Assembly (NCBI RefSeq): GCF_006974145.1
Contig: NZ_CP039456.1
Location: 434,001 to 498,000, forward strand
DNA: 64,000 bases
Direction of reading: 5' to 3'
Source: Changchengzhania lutea
GTDB lineage: Bacteria; Bacteroidota; Bacteroidia; Flavobacteriales; Flavobacteriaceae
Position 1 is the stretch's first letter, and each line of letters begins with the position of its first letter. The notes beneath the pieces are model-generated. The model made no database searches, had not been told where the DNA came from, and saw only the letters and a program-made list of their open reading frames with translations. Positions 16,526 to 24,880 of this stretch are shown here, one piece after another. A program made the position numbers and the translations under genes.

Positions 16526-19042
16526 TTAAAAATATACCCTAAAAACAGCATTGGGTGTTATTCCTAAAGAATTTTGAACGGTCTCAACAACTTCGTCGTT
16601 ATTAACACGATAAAAATTATTAATCTGGTTTTCCTTGTCTAAAACGTTCCAGATTGAAACACCTAAATTGGCCTTAGCATTACTTCCTAACTTAAAATTA
16701 TAAATTGCCGAAACATCTAAACGCACATAATCCTCTAAATTTGAAGCATTTGTTGCTCCAAAATTTACCTCATTATTTATAATGTCATTACCCAAAACTG
16801 GTCGCGTTGTTGGCTTACCAGAATGCCAATTTAAGCCTGCCGAAAATTTTAAATTATTAAGCTTATAGGCTGTACCTAGTGTAAATGTTTGGGTTATATC
16901 ATAATTACTTGGAAAATAATTGGCTTCTAAATCGTTAAAATAGTAACGGTTATACATATAAGAATAGCTTAGCCACGTATTAAACGTATTAAGTTGTTTT
17001 CTTAATAAAAAATCTACGCCTTTAACATCATACTTGCCTTTACTTTTAACAAATTCATATTGATTTTGAAACCCTTGACTTTGGGTGGTAATACCATTTA
17101 CAACTTTATAAAAACCATCAATATCAATCAACCAGCCCTTATTGCTATAGTTTATTCCTGTAGAAATTTGTTTACTTGTAATAACAGGGATATCTTGATT
17201 ATTTGATAATTGCCATCTGCGCTTTTCTATTCCTAAAAAATCATTCTGAAAATTTATGACTTGCGATGTATTTTGATGCTTATATTCACCTAAAACCTCT
17301 AGTGAAAAATACTTGAGAAATTGATGGCTGAAATTGAGTCTTGGCTCCCAAATTGATTGTTTAAATTTGCCAATATAATTATACCTAAGCCCTAGATTTA
17401 AATTGGTTTTTTTGTTAAACGATTTATAATCAAATTGATAAAATACGCCATGGGTTCTAAGAACTTCAGAAACCAAATTTCTGAATCGGGGTACATCAAC
17501 ATCATCTAAATTGGTTATCTCTGTCTCTACAAAATGATAACCACCTAAAAACTTGAAGTAATCATTTAATTTATAATTTGTTTTAAGTTTTATGCTCGTT
17601 TCAGACACTATATTTTCTTGTAAGAAACGTTGCGAATCCAATACGTTAACATTTACCGCTTTTAATTTATAATCGGTTTCATAAACTTCAAGCTCTGTTT
17701 TAAATTTACTGCTCCATGTCCTAATATAATGCAAGGCTCCCGCGATACTTTTTTGTATTAATTGGCTTTCACGAGACTCTAGCTCATCGTTTATTGTGGC
17801 GTTTTCATTAAACTGAAGTTGGTTATGCACGTTAATAAAATTAAGTCGAACTTCATCAGCATCACTAATCTTATAAACCCATCTCAAGGAGGTGTCATAA
17901 AAATCGAAAGTTTCATCGGTATTTGTTATGGTTGTGGCGTTGGTAGTTACTTCAGTATTTTGTGAAATTCTATCAAAAAACGCAGTATATGTTGGTGTTT
18001 CAACAAAATCGCTAATAGATTTTCTTGCGGCAATCTGTATGGATGAAGCATCATTAATTGGAATATCTACAAACCCACTAAGGTTGGTTAAATTAACTTC
18101 TGCAACGCCTTCAAATTCATTATTTATATATCTCTCGGTTTGCATAGCAATAGTTCCTGAAACACCATCGGTATAACTCACATCACTTCCGTTTTTTCTT
18201 AAAAAAACAGTTTGGGTTATATGTGGATTATACATGGAAATAAGGCCGAAAAAATGACCAGATTGATACATTTTTATGCCATCCCAAAGAATCAGATTTT
18301 GGTCATGTGTCCCTCCGCGAATATTAATATTGGAAACCGTTTCATTTATACTTTGTATGCCCGGAAAAGCCTGAACAGACTGTAAAACATCTTCATCTAT
18401 TAATCCCGGGAGGATATCAAAATCAGAAAAGTTTATTTCATAGGATCCGTCACTTAACTTATCAATTCCGCTGGTGATATAATTTGAAATGATAACCTCT
18501 GATAAGGATTGAAAATTTGGTCTTAAAAAAATAGCTTCACAATCTAACCCTGTAAATTCATTTAATGTTATTGTTATGGTTTTATAACCCAAAAAACGAA
18601 TGGTAATGGGCTGTGCCATATTTTCAATTTTAATTTGAAAAAAACCCTTTTCATCCGTTATGGTAGAATGGCTTAATGTTTGAATAGTTGCTGCAACAAG
18701 GGGCTGGAAGTTCGTTTTATCTTTAATATAGCCACAAAACACGAACACTTTTTTAGGTGTAACTAAAACGATGCTTTTGCTCATTATTGAAAATGATAAG
18801 CCTGTTTTTGTTTCTAGATAAGTTAGAGCTTCTGTAAAGGATATACGTTTGGAAGGTGGTATTAAAAAAATGTTTTCTATAGTATCTTCGGCATAATTAA
18901 ATGGCATGTTATAGCGCTCTTGCAGTAAGTTTATAACATGTGCTAATGATTCTTGTTTATTAGTATTTTGCGCATAACTACTAAAAAAAACAAAAAGTAA
19001 TAAACTAAAGAAAATTATTTTTTTTTTAATTCTACTCGCCAT
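16526..19042 (-). CDS. TonB-dependent receptor with STN domain (FecA-type)
   Basis: An 838-aa outer-membrane receptor. Order of domains: signal peptide (1-24), STN-like domain (about 30-100, HVINLLQERYNMPFNYAED), carboxypeptidase-regulatory-like beta domain (about 112-185), plug (about 190-300, with INIRGGTHDQNLILWDGIKM) and barrel. The STN domain and the FecR and FecI genes upstream mark it as a transducing receptor that signals its own substrate. No SusD-like partner follows, which argues against a polysaccharide locus. It overlaps the end of fecR by 11 bases. Substrate unknown. Confidence 0.92.
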   Translation of the reverse strand: MASRIKKKIIFFSLLLFVFFSSYAQNTNKQESLAHVINLLQERYNMPFNYAEDTIENIFLIPPSKRISFTEALTYLETKTGLSFSIMSKSIVLVTPKKVFVFCGYIKDKTNFQPLVAATIQTLSHSTITDEKGFFQIKIENMAQPITIRFLGYKTITITLNEFTGLDCEAIFLRPNFQSLSEVIISNYITSGIDKLSDGSYEINFSDFDILPGLIDEDVLQSVQAFPGIQSINETVSNINIRGGTHDQNLILWDGIKMYQSGHFFGLISMYNPHITQTVFLRKNGSDVSYTDGVSGTIAMQTERYINNEFEGVAEVNLTNLSGFVDIPINDASSIQIAARKSISDFVETPTYTAFFDRISQNTEVTTNATTITNTDETFDFYDTSLRWVYKISDADEVRLNFINVHNQLQFNENATINDELESRESQLIQKSIAGALHYIRTWSSKFKTELEVYETDYKLKAVNVNVLDSQRFLQENIVSETSIKLKTNYKLNDYFKFLGGYHFVETEITNLDDVDVPRFRNLVSEVLRTHGVFYQFDYKSFNKKTNLNLGLRYNYIGKFKQSIWEPRLNFSHQFLKYFSLEVLGEYKHQNTSQVINFQNDFLGIEKRRWQLSNNQDIPVITSKQISTGINYSNKGWLIDIDGFYKVVNGITTQSQGFQNQYEFVKSKGKYDVKGVDFLLRKQLNTFNTWLSYSYMYNRYYFNDLEANYFPSNYDITQTFTLGTAYKLNNLKFSAGLNWHSGKPTTRPVLGNDIINNEVNFGATNASNLEDYVRLDVSAIYNFKLGSNAKANLGVSIWNVLDKENQINNFYRVNNDEVVETVQNSLGITPNAVFRVYF

Positions 19043-19937
19043 GAATAATTACCAGATTTGAAGTACTCATTACGTAAGTCATATTCATGGGTTGCGTAAT
19101 CCCAATAAGGGCTTCTTCAAGATTATCATGAGGAAAACCTCCTGTGAACAATCTATTTACATCTATGTTTTTAAAAGTAACTTCAATGTTATATTGCCGT
19201 TCTAATTCAGATAAAACCTCTTTAATAGGAATAGCATTAAACTCGCTCATATTATTCGTCCATTTTGGTGAGGCGACCAAAGTTTTTCCGTTTGAAAACT
19301 TACCATCCAATATTAGATAGATATCACCAGCTAATAATTGTCTGACTATGGTATCTGAAACAACTTTTACTATGCCTTCAAAGCATTTCACTTCAAAATA
19401 ATCCTTGCGCTGTTTTACATTAAATTGAGTCCCAACAACCGTTACAATGCCACTACTGGTCTTTACATCAAAAGTTTTTCCTTTCGCTACTTTAAAGTAG
19501 GCCTCTCCGTTTAATGTCAAAATCCTGTTTTTATCCCAGTTTCTAGTATTATATTCAATTGAAGATAGTACATTTAACTCAACTTCTGACCGGTCTGGAA
19601 GTTCCACACGCGTTTTTTGGCTAGCTAAAGTTTCCACAATTGTGGTGGTGTTGAAAAAAAAGGTAAAGTATACCCCCAATGCAACAACAATAATACTTGC
19701 TATCTTCAAAAAAGGGTTTATCCAATTTATTTTTTTCACTGCTTTTTCAGAAGACTTGTATTGCGCTTTTAATGTATTAAAATCATCCATTTTGTGAGCA
19801 TGAGATGCTTTAAAATACTTTGCACTATCAATTATATATCGATTTAGAAAGGCGTCATCTAGCTTCTCGAATGCTTGTTTTTCAGCATCTGTAAGTGTTT
19901 CTTTCAGCCATTTTTTTATTAAGTACTCTTTATCCAT
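19032..19937 (-). CDS. FecR family anti-sigma / sigma regulator
   Basis: A 301-aa protein with a cytoplasmic N-terminus, one membrane helix (about 82-103) and a periplasmic FecR domain (TRVELPDRSEVELNVLSSIE, LTLNGEAYFKVAKGKTFDV, VGTQFNVKQRKDYFEV). The C-terminal ~70 residues form an STN/DUF4974-like domain (VLSELERQYNIEVTFKNID). It relays the receptor signal to the sigma factor encoded just upstream. One arm of the 26-bp inverted repeat occupies most of its 47-base leader. Confidence 0.93.
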   Translation of the reverse strand: MDKEYLIKKWLKETLTDAEKQAFEKLDDAFLNRYIIDSAKYFKASHAHKMDDFNTLKAQYKSSEKAVKKINWINPFLKIASIIVVALGVYFTFFFNTTTIVETLASQKTRVELPDRSEVELNVLSSIEYNTRNWDKNRILTLNGEAYFKVAKGKTFDVKTSSGIVTVVGTQFNVKQRKDYFEVKCFEGIVKVVSDTIVRQLLAGDIYLILDGKFSNGKTLVASPKWTNNMSEFNAIPIKEVLSELERQYNIEVTFKNIDVNRLFTGGFPHDNLEEALIGITQPMNMTYVMSTSNLVIIHGE

Positions 19938-19958
19938 CTATCCTTAACTTTAATATAT

Positions 19959-19984
19959 AACAACTTCATCCTTGAATCTCCTGA
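19959..19984 (-). repeat. 26-bp inverted repeat, left arm
   Basis: This copy lies between the sigma stop codon (19985) and the fecR start (19937). Read on the minus strand, it begins TCAGGAGATTCAAGG and ends GATGAAGTTGTT. It is the exact reverse complement of the segment at 20562-20587. Confidence 0.95.
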
Positions 19985-20509
19985 CTATTTTATTTTGAAT
20001 CCTTGTAATTCTTTCTTTAGAATATTAAACGCACTATAAATTCTATATTCAACGACCTTTTGGGTAACTCCTAAAAGTTCTGCAATTTCACTGTGTTTTT
20101 TTCCTTCTACTTTATTTAATAAAAAGGCTACCCGTTGTTCCTCGCTTAAATTTCCTAAAATATTTTGATACTGTTGTAAAAATTGTTCTTTTTCTAAAAT
20201 AAACTCTGGAGACTCGTTCGTATGATTTTTTGGCTTTTCCAAATGATATTTTAACACTACTTTTTGATGCTTAATATCGTTTAACATCATGTTATTGGCT
20301 ACAGTATATAAAAACGATTTAGCTTTATTTAATGTGACCTTTTTACAATTATCCCACAGTTTTATAAAGGCATCTTGGGCTTTATCGGCAGGGTTATATT
20401 GTTCACCATATTTGTAATACAAGAAGTTTTGCAAGTCTTGTGCATAGGTATTGTAAATACGTTCGAAAACAGCGTCTTCGCAAATATTGTCGTTAAGTTC
20501 TTTTGGCAA
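19985..20509 (-). CDS. FecI-type ECF sigma factor
   Basis: A 174-aa sigma-70 family protein with region 2 (FERIYNTYAQDLQNFLYYKYGEQYNPADKAQDAFIKLWDNCKK in one stretch of the N-terminal half) and region 4 (LSEEQRVAFLLNKVEGKKHSEIAELLGVTQKVVEYRIYSAFNILK). With FecR and the STN receptor it forms a complete surface-signalling cassette. The gene and its upstream region lie exactly between the two arms of a perfect 26-bp inverted repeat. Confidence 0.92.
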   Translation of the reverse strand: MPKELNDNICEDAVFERIYNTYAQDLQNFLYYKYGEQYNPADKAQDAFIKLWDNCKKVTLNKAKSFLYTVANNMMLNDIKHQKVVLKYHLEKPKNHTNESPEFILEKEQFLQQYQNILGNLSEEQRVAFLLNKVEGKKHSEIAELLGVTQKVVEYRIYSAFNILKKELQGFKIK

Positions 20510-20561
20510 GGTGTTTTTGGTTTTAAAATCTAAAGTTAGACAAAAAAATTATTAAAAAGTT

Positions 20562-20587
20562 TCAGGAGATTCAAGGATGAAGTTGTT
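20562..20587 (+). repeat. 26-bp inverted repeat, right arm
   Basis: Read on the plus strand it begins TCAGGAGATTCAAGG and ends GATGAAGTTGTT, an exact copy, inverted, of 19959-19984. It lies upstream of the acidic lipoprotein gene at 20625, so each arm is in the same orientation relative to the gene it precedes. Confidence 0.95.
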
Positions 20588-20624
20588 TCATTACTAAAAG
20601 CCCTAAACAGAAAGCCTAACAATC

Positions 20625-21698
20625 ATGAAAATACTGTTAAAAAGAATCTTGTTTTTTTATTTGGCAACATTGCTTGTATTTATTTCTTGCAGAACTGAAG
20701 AATCCGAAATTATAGAAACACCACCCGAGGATATTTTAACATCAAACGCTTTGGTAGCAAGTTTAATGCAAAAAACATCAATTAATGATGGATCAAATGA
20801 TAACATTATTGATTATGCTAATTGTTTCAATGTTAAATTACCCATTACTGTAACAGTAAACGGAGAAGAAATTCCTATAAACTCTGAAGAAGACTTCAAA
20901 ATAATAGAATACATTTTTGATGATTCTGATGATGATGTAGATGTTCTTACTATTACGTTCCCAATACAAATAATTCTTAACGATTTTAGTGAAGTCATTA
21001 TAAATAACTATACCGAATTAGCTAGCTATTCCATTAACTGCAATGGCGAAAATGAAGCTGATGACGATATTGAATGTTTAAATTTCAAGTACCCCATAAC
21101 TGCCTTTCTATATAACGCCAATGATGAAATTATTGACTCTATACAAATAAACTCTGATAGTAATCTATATAATTTTATTAAGGATTTGGATACGTTTGAC
21201 CTGGTATCTATAAACTTCCCTATAACCGTAGCCCTTTTAGATGGTACTGAATTTATTATTAATAATTTAACTGAATTAGAAAACACCATTAAAGCTTATG
21301 AAGATTATTGCGATGAAGATGACGACTATGATTATAATGATGATGATTGTAATAATTGCAACACCAATGAACTGATTGATTTTTTAACCAATTGCCCCGG
21401 TTGGACTGTAGATAAATTAGAACGCTATGGTAATGATTATGATGATGCCTATGATGGCTACACATTCAATTTTTTAAATGATGGAACAATCTCCGTTTCT
21501 TGGTCAAGCACTACCGTAAATGGCACTTGGACGGCTGCGGGTACAGGAAATAATATTACAGTAACTATAAATATCCCAAGTTTACCATATTGTAATAATG
21601 ATTGGGTATTACATGAAATATCTGACTATTCTAAAACCAAAATCGATTTAAGAGTTGGTGATGATGATAGGTTAAGGTATTATAACAATTGCAATTAA
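20625..21698 (+). CDS. Acidic repeat lipoprotein, unknown
   Basis: A 357-aa lipoprotein (lipobox FISC, Cys at residue 22). The mature part holds three related beta modules, each with a pattern like KLPITVTVNGEEIPINSEED or INFPITVALLDGTEFIINN followed by an acidic run, and a Cys near each module. A very acidic linker (DDDYDYNDDDC) leads to a C-terminal lipocalin-like domain (WTVDKLERYG, YTFNFLNDGTISVSW, NGTWTAAGTGNNI). Metal or calcium binding by the acidic segment is possible but unproven. It is transcribed away from the sigma/receptor cassette and may be part of its regulon. Confidence 0.75.
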   Translation: MKILLKRILFFYLATLLVFISCRTEESEIIETPPEDILTSNALVASLMQKTSINDGSNDNIIDYANCFNVKLPITVTVNGEEIPINSEEDFKIIEYIFDDSDDDVDVLTITFPIQIILNDFSEVIINNYTELASYSINCNGENEADDDIECLNFKYPITAFLYNANDEIIDSIQINSDSNLYNFIKDLDTFDLVSINFPITVALLDGTEFIINNLTELENTIKAYEDYCDEDDDYDYNDDDCNNCNTNELIDFLTNCPGWTVDKLERYGNDYDDAYDGYTFNFLNDGTISVSWSSTTVNGTWTAAGTGNNITVTINIPSLPYCNNDWVLHEISDYSKTKIDLRVGDDDRLRYYNNCN

Positions 21699-21744
21699 TA
21701 AAATAAGCTAGTAGAAATACTTTAATGAAAAAGAAAAATTTCAA

Positions 21745-21770
21745 TTATCAAATGGTTAAGCATTTGATAA
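21745..21770. terminator. Hairpin after the acidic lipoprotein gene
   Basis: Arms TTATCAAATG and CATTTGATAA enclose a six-base loop. It is AT-rich and has no T-run, so it may be a processing or stability hairpin in front of the stronger one at 21779. Confidence 0.5.
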
Positions 21771-21778
21771 CTAGCTCA

Positions 21779-21807
21779 AACTGCTTCAGTTAATAACTGA
21801 AGCAGTT
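21779..21807. terminator. Terminator hairpin before the redox operon
   Basis: Arms AACTGCTTCAGTT and AACTGAAGCAGTT form a 13-bp stem with loop AAT, followed by ATTTAAATT. It separates the acidic lipoprotein gene from the operon that begins at 21825, only 17 bases downstream. Confidence 0.75.
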
Positions 21808-21824
21808 ATTTAAATTAAAAAGCT

Positions 21825-22205
21825 ATGAAAAAAAAATGGTTTATATTAATAATACTAATCCTTCTAGCTATTGTAAGCTACAATTATATTTATAAAAACC
21901 ATCGTGACATAGCTAATGAAACATCTCATTTTAAACTAACAGCAGCAGATATATCAAGCGAATTTGCAATAAACCCAACAAATTCTGAAATCAAATACCT
22001 CAACAAAACCATAGAAGTAACAGGTACAATAACAAACCTAAACCCCAACAATCTTACCTTAAATAATAAGGTGTTTTGCCAATTTTCAAATCGCATTCAA
22101 AAAACACTATCAAACAATTCCCAAATCAAAGTTAAAGGACGTTTTATAGGCTATGACGATTTATTAGAAGAAATCAAATTAGACCAATGTACTATTATAC
22201 AATAA
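21825..22205 (+). CDS. OB-fold (tRNA_anti-like) exported protein
   Basis: A 126-aa protein with an N-terminal membrane/signal helix (residues 4-24). The remainder resembles the tRNA_anti-like OB-fold family: DISSEFAINPTNSEIKYLNK, IEVTGTITNLN and IKVKGRFIGYDDLLEEIKLD. In Bacteroidota such proteins are periplasmic and of unknown role; the name reflects fold, not tRNA binding. It is first in a run of five closely spaced plus-strand genes. Confidence 0.75.
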   Translation: MKKKWFILIILILLAIVSYNYIYKNHRDIANETSHFKLTAADISSEFAINPTNSEIKYLNKTIEVTGTITNLNPNNLTLNNKVFCQFSNRIQKTLSNNSQIKVKGRFIGYDDLLEEIKLDQCTIIQ

Positions 22206-22220
22206 TTTAAAATAATTACT

Positions 22221-22796
22221 ATGAAAACAAAATTACTAACACTATTTTTTTTAGGAATAATAAGTGTAAACGCACAAATAACGCATAATCTAGATTGGAG
22301 AATTGGTATCGGAACAAGTATAGATTTAACCATTGATACTGGGGATACTGTTATTTGGACCTGGACCGATAGCGCACCTCATACCGTAACCAATAAATCT
22401 GGTAGCGCAGAAGTTTTTGATAGTGGAACAATTACAGGAAATGAAATGACTTATTCCAAAACGTTTACAGTTGTAGGAACAAACCCATACCAATGTGACA
22501 TTCACCCTGGAAGTATGGCAGGTACAATAACAGTAGAAAATGCTCTAGGAATTGATGATTTTTTATTAAACAGCTTTTCTATTTCACCTAATCCTGCACG
22601 TTCTTATATTAAGTTAGATTCACCTTCACAATTAATTATCGATAATGTAAAGGTATTTGATGTTTTGGGAAAAGAAATTTATTCAAAAAATAAATTAGAA
22701 GAGCAAATAAATATATCAAATTTTAGCAAAGGCATATATATACTAAAAGTTTCATCCCTAGGAAAAATAAAAACAATCCGTTTGATAAAAATCTAA
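22221..22796 (+). CDS. Cupredoxin (plastocyanin-like) protein with T9SS sorting tail
   Basis: A 191-aa exported protein (signal to about residue 18, VNAQ). Residues 20-106 form a plastocyanin-like domain: GDTVIWTWTDSAPHTVTNKS and NPYQCDIHPGSMAGTITV. Candidate type 1 copper ligands are H54, C92, H95 and M99. A C-terminal type A sorting domain follows (SISPNPARSYIKL, VFDVLGKEI, SKGIYILKVSS, KTIRLIKI), so the protein should cross the outer membrane by type IX secretion and be attached to the surface or released. It sits 15 bases after the OB-fold gene. Confidence 0.88.
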   Translation: MKTKLLTLFFLGIISVNAQITHNLDWRIGIGTSIDLTIDTGDTVIWTWTDSAPHTVTNKSGSAEVFDSGTITGNEMTYSKTFTVVGTNPYQCDIHPGSMAGTITVENALGIDDFLLNSFSISPNPARSYIKLDSPSQLIIDNVKVFDVLGKEIYSKNKLEEQINISNFSKGIYILKVSSLGKIKTIRLIKI

Positions 22797-22831
22797 TTTA
22801 TAAATATCATTTTACTATTAAAACCAATCCA

Positions 22832-23680
22832 ATGAAATATACTTTAATAGCACTTTTTCTTATCCCAATAATAACCTTTTCCCAAAACGATTTATTAGAC
22901 GAAATTGATTCAGATTCGACGGGTTCAGATTATGCAACGGCCGCCTTTAAAGGGCTAAAGATTGTTAATTTTGAATCCACAAAACTAGTCGCAAAAAAAG
23001 ACTTCACCTTTATTGTATCGCATAGATTCGGTAGCCTTAAAAATGGTATAGATACCTTCTTCGGTCTTGATGAAGCCGTAACGCGCTTAAATTTTGTTTT
23101 TGGAATTACTGATGGATTAAATATTGGTGTTTCAAGAAGTTCTTTTTTAAAGATTTATGATGTTTCCTTTAAATATAGACTCCTTAGACAGAAAGAAGGC
23201 GGATTCCCATTTACAGTTGTAGGATATAATTCTATTCTAATAAATACTGCTTTAGATAAGGACAATTTACCTTTACTTGAGTTTAAACATCGCTTAGGAT
23301 ATACCGCGCAATTATTGATATCCAAAAAAATAGATTCTAATTTATCAGTGGAAATAGCACCTACTTTCTTCCATGATAATTATGTAGTGGTTAACGAACA
23401 AGATAATTCGCAATTTGCAGTAGGCCTTGGAGGGCGCTATAAACTTACCAAACGCTGGTCCTTAAATGCAGATTACGGTTGGCACTTAAACAGAGTGAGT
23501 AATTCCCCGTTCAAAAACCCGTTATCTGTGGGAGTAGATTTGGAAACTGGAGGGCATGTATTCCAGATGCATTTTACCAATGCCCAAGCTATGAACACCA
23601 ATGGTTTTTTAGGCCAAGGAACTGGCGATTGGGGAGATGGTGATATCTATTTTGGATTTAATTTAAGCAGACAATTTTAA
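22832..23680 (+). CDS. DUF5777 family beta-barrel protein
   Basis: A 282-aa exported protein (signal to TFSQ at about 18). The rest is made of alternating short strands ending in an aromatic-rich outer-membrane signature (GDIYFGFNLSRQF). The pattern AAFKGLKIVNFESTKLVAKKDFTFIVSHRFG matches DUF5777, a Bacteroidota family that often lies beside cytochrome and YceI genes. Likely an outer-membrane barrel; transported species unknown. Confidence 0.8.
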   Translation: MKYTLIALFLIPIITFSQNDLLDEIDSDSTGSDYATAAFKGLKIVNFESTKLVAKKDFTFIVSHRFGSLKNGIDTFFGLDEAVTRLNFVFGITDGLNIGVSRSSFLKIYDVSFKYRLLRQKEGGFPFTVVGYNSILINTALDKDNLPLLEFKHRLGYTAQLLISKKIDSNLSVEIAPTFFHDNYVVVNEQDNSQFAVGLGGRYKLTKRWSLNADYGWHLNRVSNSPFKNPLSVGVDLETGGHVFQMHFTNAQAMNTNGFLGQGTGDWGDGDIYFGFNLSRQF

Positions 23681-23699
23681 TAATTTTAACATTAATACT

Positions 23700-24065
23700 A
23701 TGAAAAAGACACTTTACACAGGAATTTTATTATCAGCACTACTTTTTAGCTGTAGCAGTTCTAGTAACGACGATTTAACTGATGCACCAGACCCAAATCC
23801 AAATCCTGGAGCTAAAATCACTTACAATGCAAATATTAAATCTATTATGTCTGGTAATTGTACCTCTTGTCATGGGAGTACACCAACAAATGGGGCGCCT
23901 ATGTCCTTAACAACCTATTCGCAAGTAACAAATGCTGTGCAAAACAGGGGCTTGATTGCAAGGATAAATAGCGTTTCCAATCCTATGCCACAAAACGGAT
24001 TAATGCCTCAGAACACAAGAGATACCGTTCAACAATGGGTTGATGATGGCCTTTTGGAAAATTAA
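23700..24065 (+). CDS. Cytochrome c-like lipoprotein
   Basis: A 121-aa lipoprotein (LLFSC, Cys at 18) with a Pro/Asp-rich tether. The single haem motif CTSCH lies at residues 54-58 after ITYNANIKSIMSGN, and NPMPQNGLMPQN offers a Met axial ligand. The pattern is that of small lipid-anchored monohaem domains. With the cupredoxin encoded two genes before it, it suggests electron transfer at the outer membrane. Confidence 0.85.
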   Translation: MKKTLYTGILLSALLFSCSSSSNDDLTDAPDPNPNPGAKITYNANIKSIMSGNCTSCHGSTPTNGAPMSLTTYSQVTNAVQNRGLIARINSVSNPMPQNGLMPQNTRDTVQQWVDDGLLEN

Positions 24066-24074
24066 TTTGATGAG

Positions 24075-24596
24075 ATGAGAAAGCTACTATTTTTATTTGC
24101 CCTAATACATTTAAATTGCTTTGCGCAAAATAAATACTTAACAAGAACCGGAACCGTTGGTTTTGAGGCATCTGTTGCATCATTTGAAGAAGTTAAAGCA
24201 ACCAATAGTTCGGCTACGGCAATTATTAATTCTGAAAATAATGAATTTGCAGCTTTAGTTTTGGTAAAAGGCTTCCGATTTAAAAATGCGCTTATGGAAG
24301 AGCATTTTAATGAAAATTATGCCGAATCTGATAAATATCCCAAAGCGACTTTTAAAGGAAAAATAATTGGTGAATCAAACAATTATCAAATAGATGGAAC
24401 CTTGTCATTTCATGGAAAATCCAAACAAATACATGCGATCCCTATAAGGTGTTTAGTCAAAAATGAAATAATTAAAATTTCTGGAGACTTTGATGTTAAT
24501 GTTTCCGATTTTGATATCAAAATCCCTAAGATAGTTCAGGACAAAGTTTCTGAAAGTGTTCATGTTTCATTTGCTTTTGACCTCAAAAAGAAATGA
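24075..24596 (+). CDS. YceI family protein
   Basis: A 173-aa exported protein (signal to CFAQ, about 17). YceI lipocalin-like motifs are visible: GTVGFEASVASFEEVKATNS, HFNENYAESDKYPKATFKGK and a C-terminal DFDVNVSDFDIKIPKI. Family members bind isoprenoid or other hydrophobic molecules, such as quinones. It starts ten bases after the cytochrome gene, as the last gene of the operon. Confidence 0.9.
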   Translation: MRKLLFLFALIHLNCFAQNKYLTRTGTVGFEASVASFEEVKATNSSATAIINSENNEFAALVLVKGFRFKNALMEEHFNENYAESDKYPKATFKGKIIGESNNYQIDGTLSFHGKSKQIHAIPIRCLVKNEIIKISGDFDVNVSDFDIKIPKIVQDKVSESVHVSFAFDLKKK

Positions 24597-24880
24597 AGAG
24601 GCTGTCTGAAAGCGTTTTTTAATGTCATTCAGAACAATCGCTAAGCATCTTAATTAGTTAATTAATAATCTGAGTTCAATTGATATTCAAAATTCAAAAA
24701 CTTGAATTTCAACAACAAATAATTCTTTTTCATATCCTGCAAGGTCTTATTTTGACCTTGTAGGTATTAGAATTAAAAAATAAACCTGCAAGCTTTTGAA
24801 AACCTTGCAGGTTATTAATGTCTTATCTTTTCTTAGATGCTTCATTTTCATTCAGAATGACACTTTTTAGACAGCCTTTT
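24597..24880. repeat. Composite palindromic intergenic region
   Basis: The 284 bases between the convergent yceI and carB genes are built from nested inverted pieces. Outer pair: AGGCTGTCT at 24599-24607 with AGACAGCCT at 24869-24877. Next: a GTCATTC block near 24623 with GAATGAC near 24855, and AAGCATCT at 24643-24650 with AGATGCTT at 24835-24842. The centre holds two hairpins: CCTGCAAGGTC/GACCTTGTAGG (about 24737-24763) and AACCTGCAAG/CTTGCAGGTT (about 24783-24813). It probably ends both transcripts and looks like a degenerate mobile palindrome. Confidence 0.7.
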
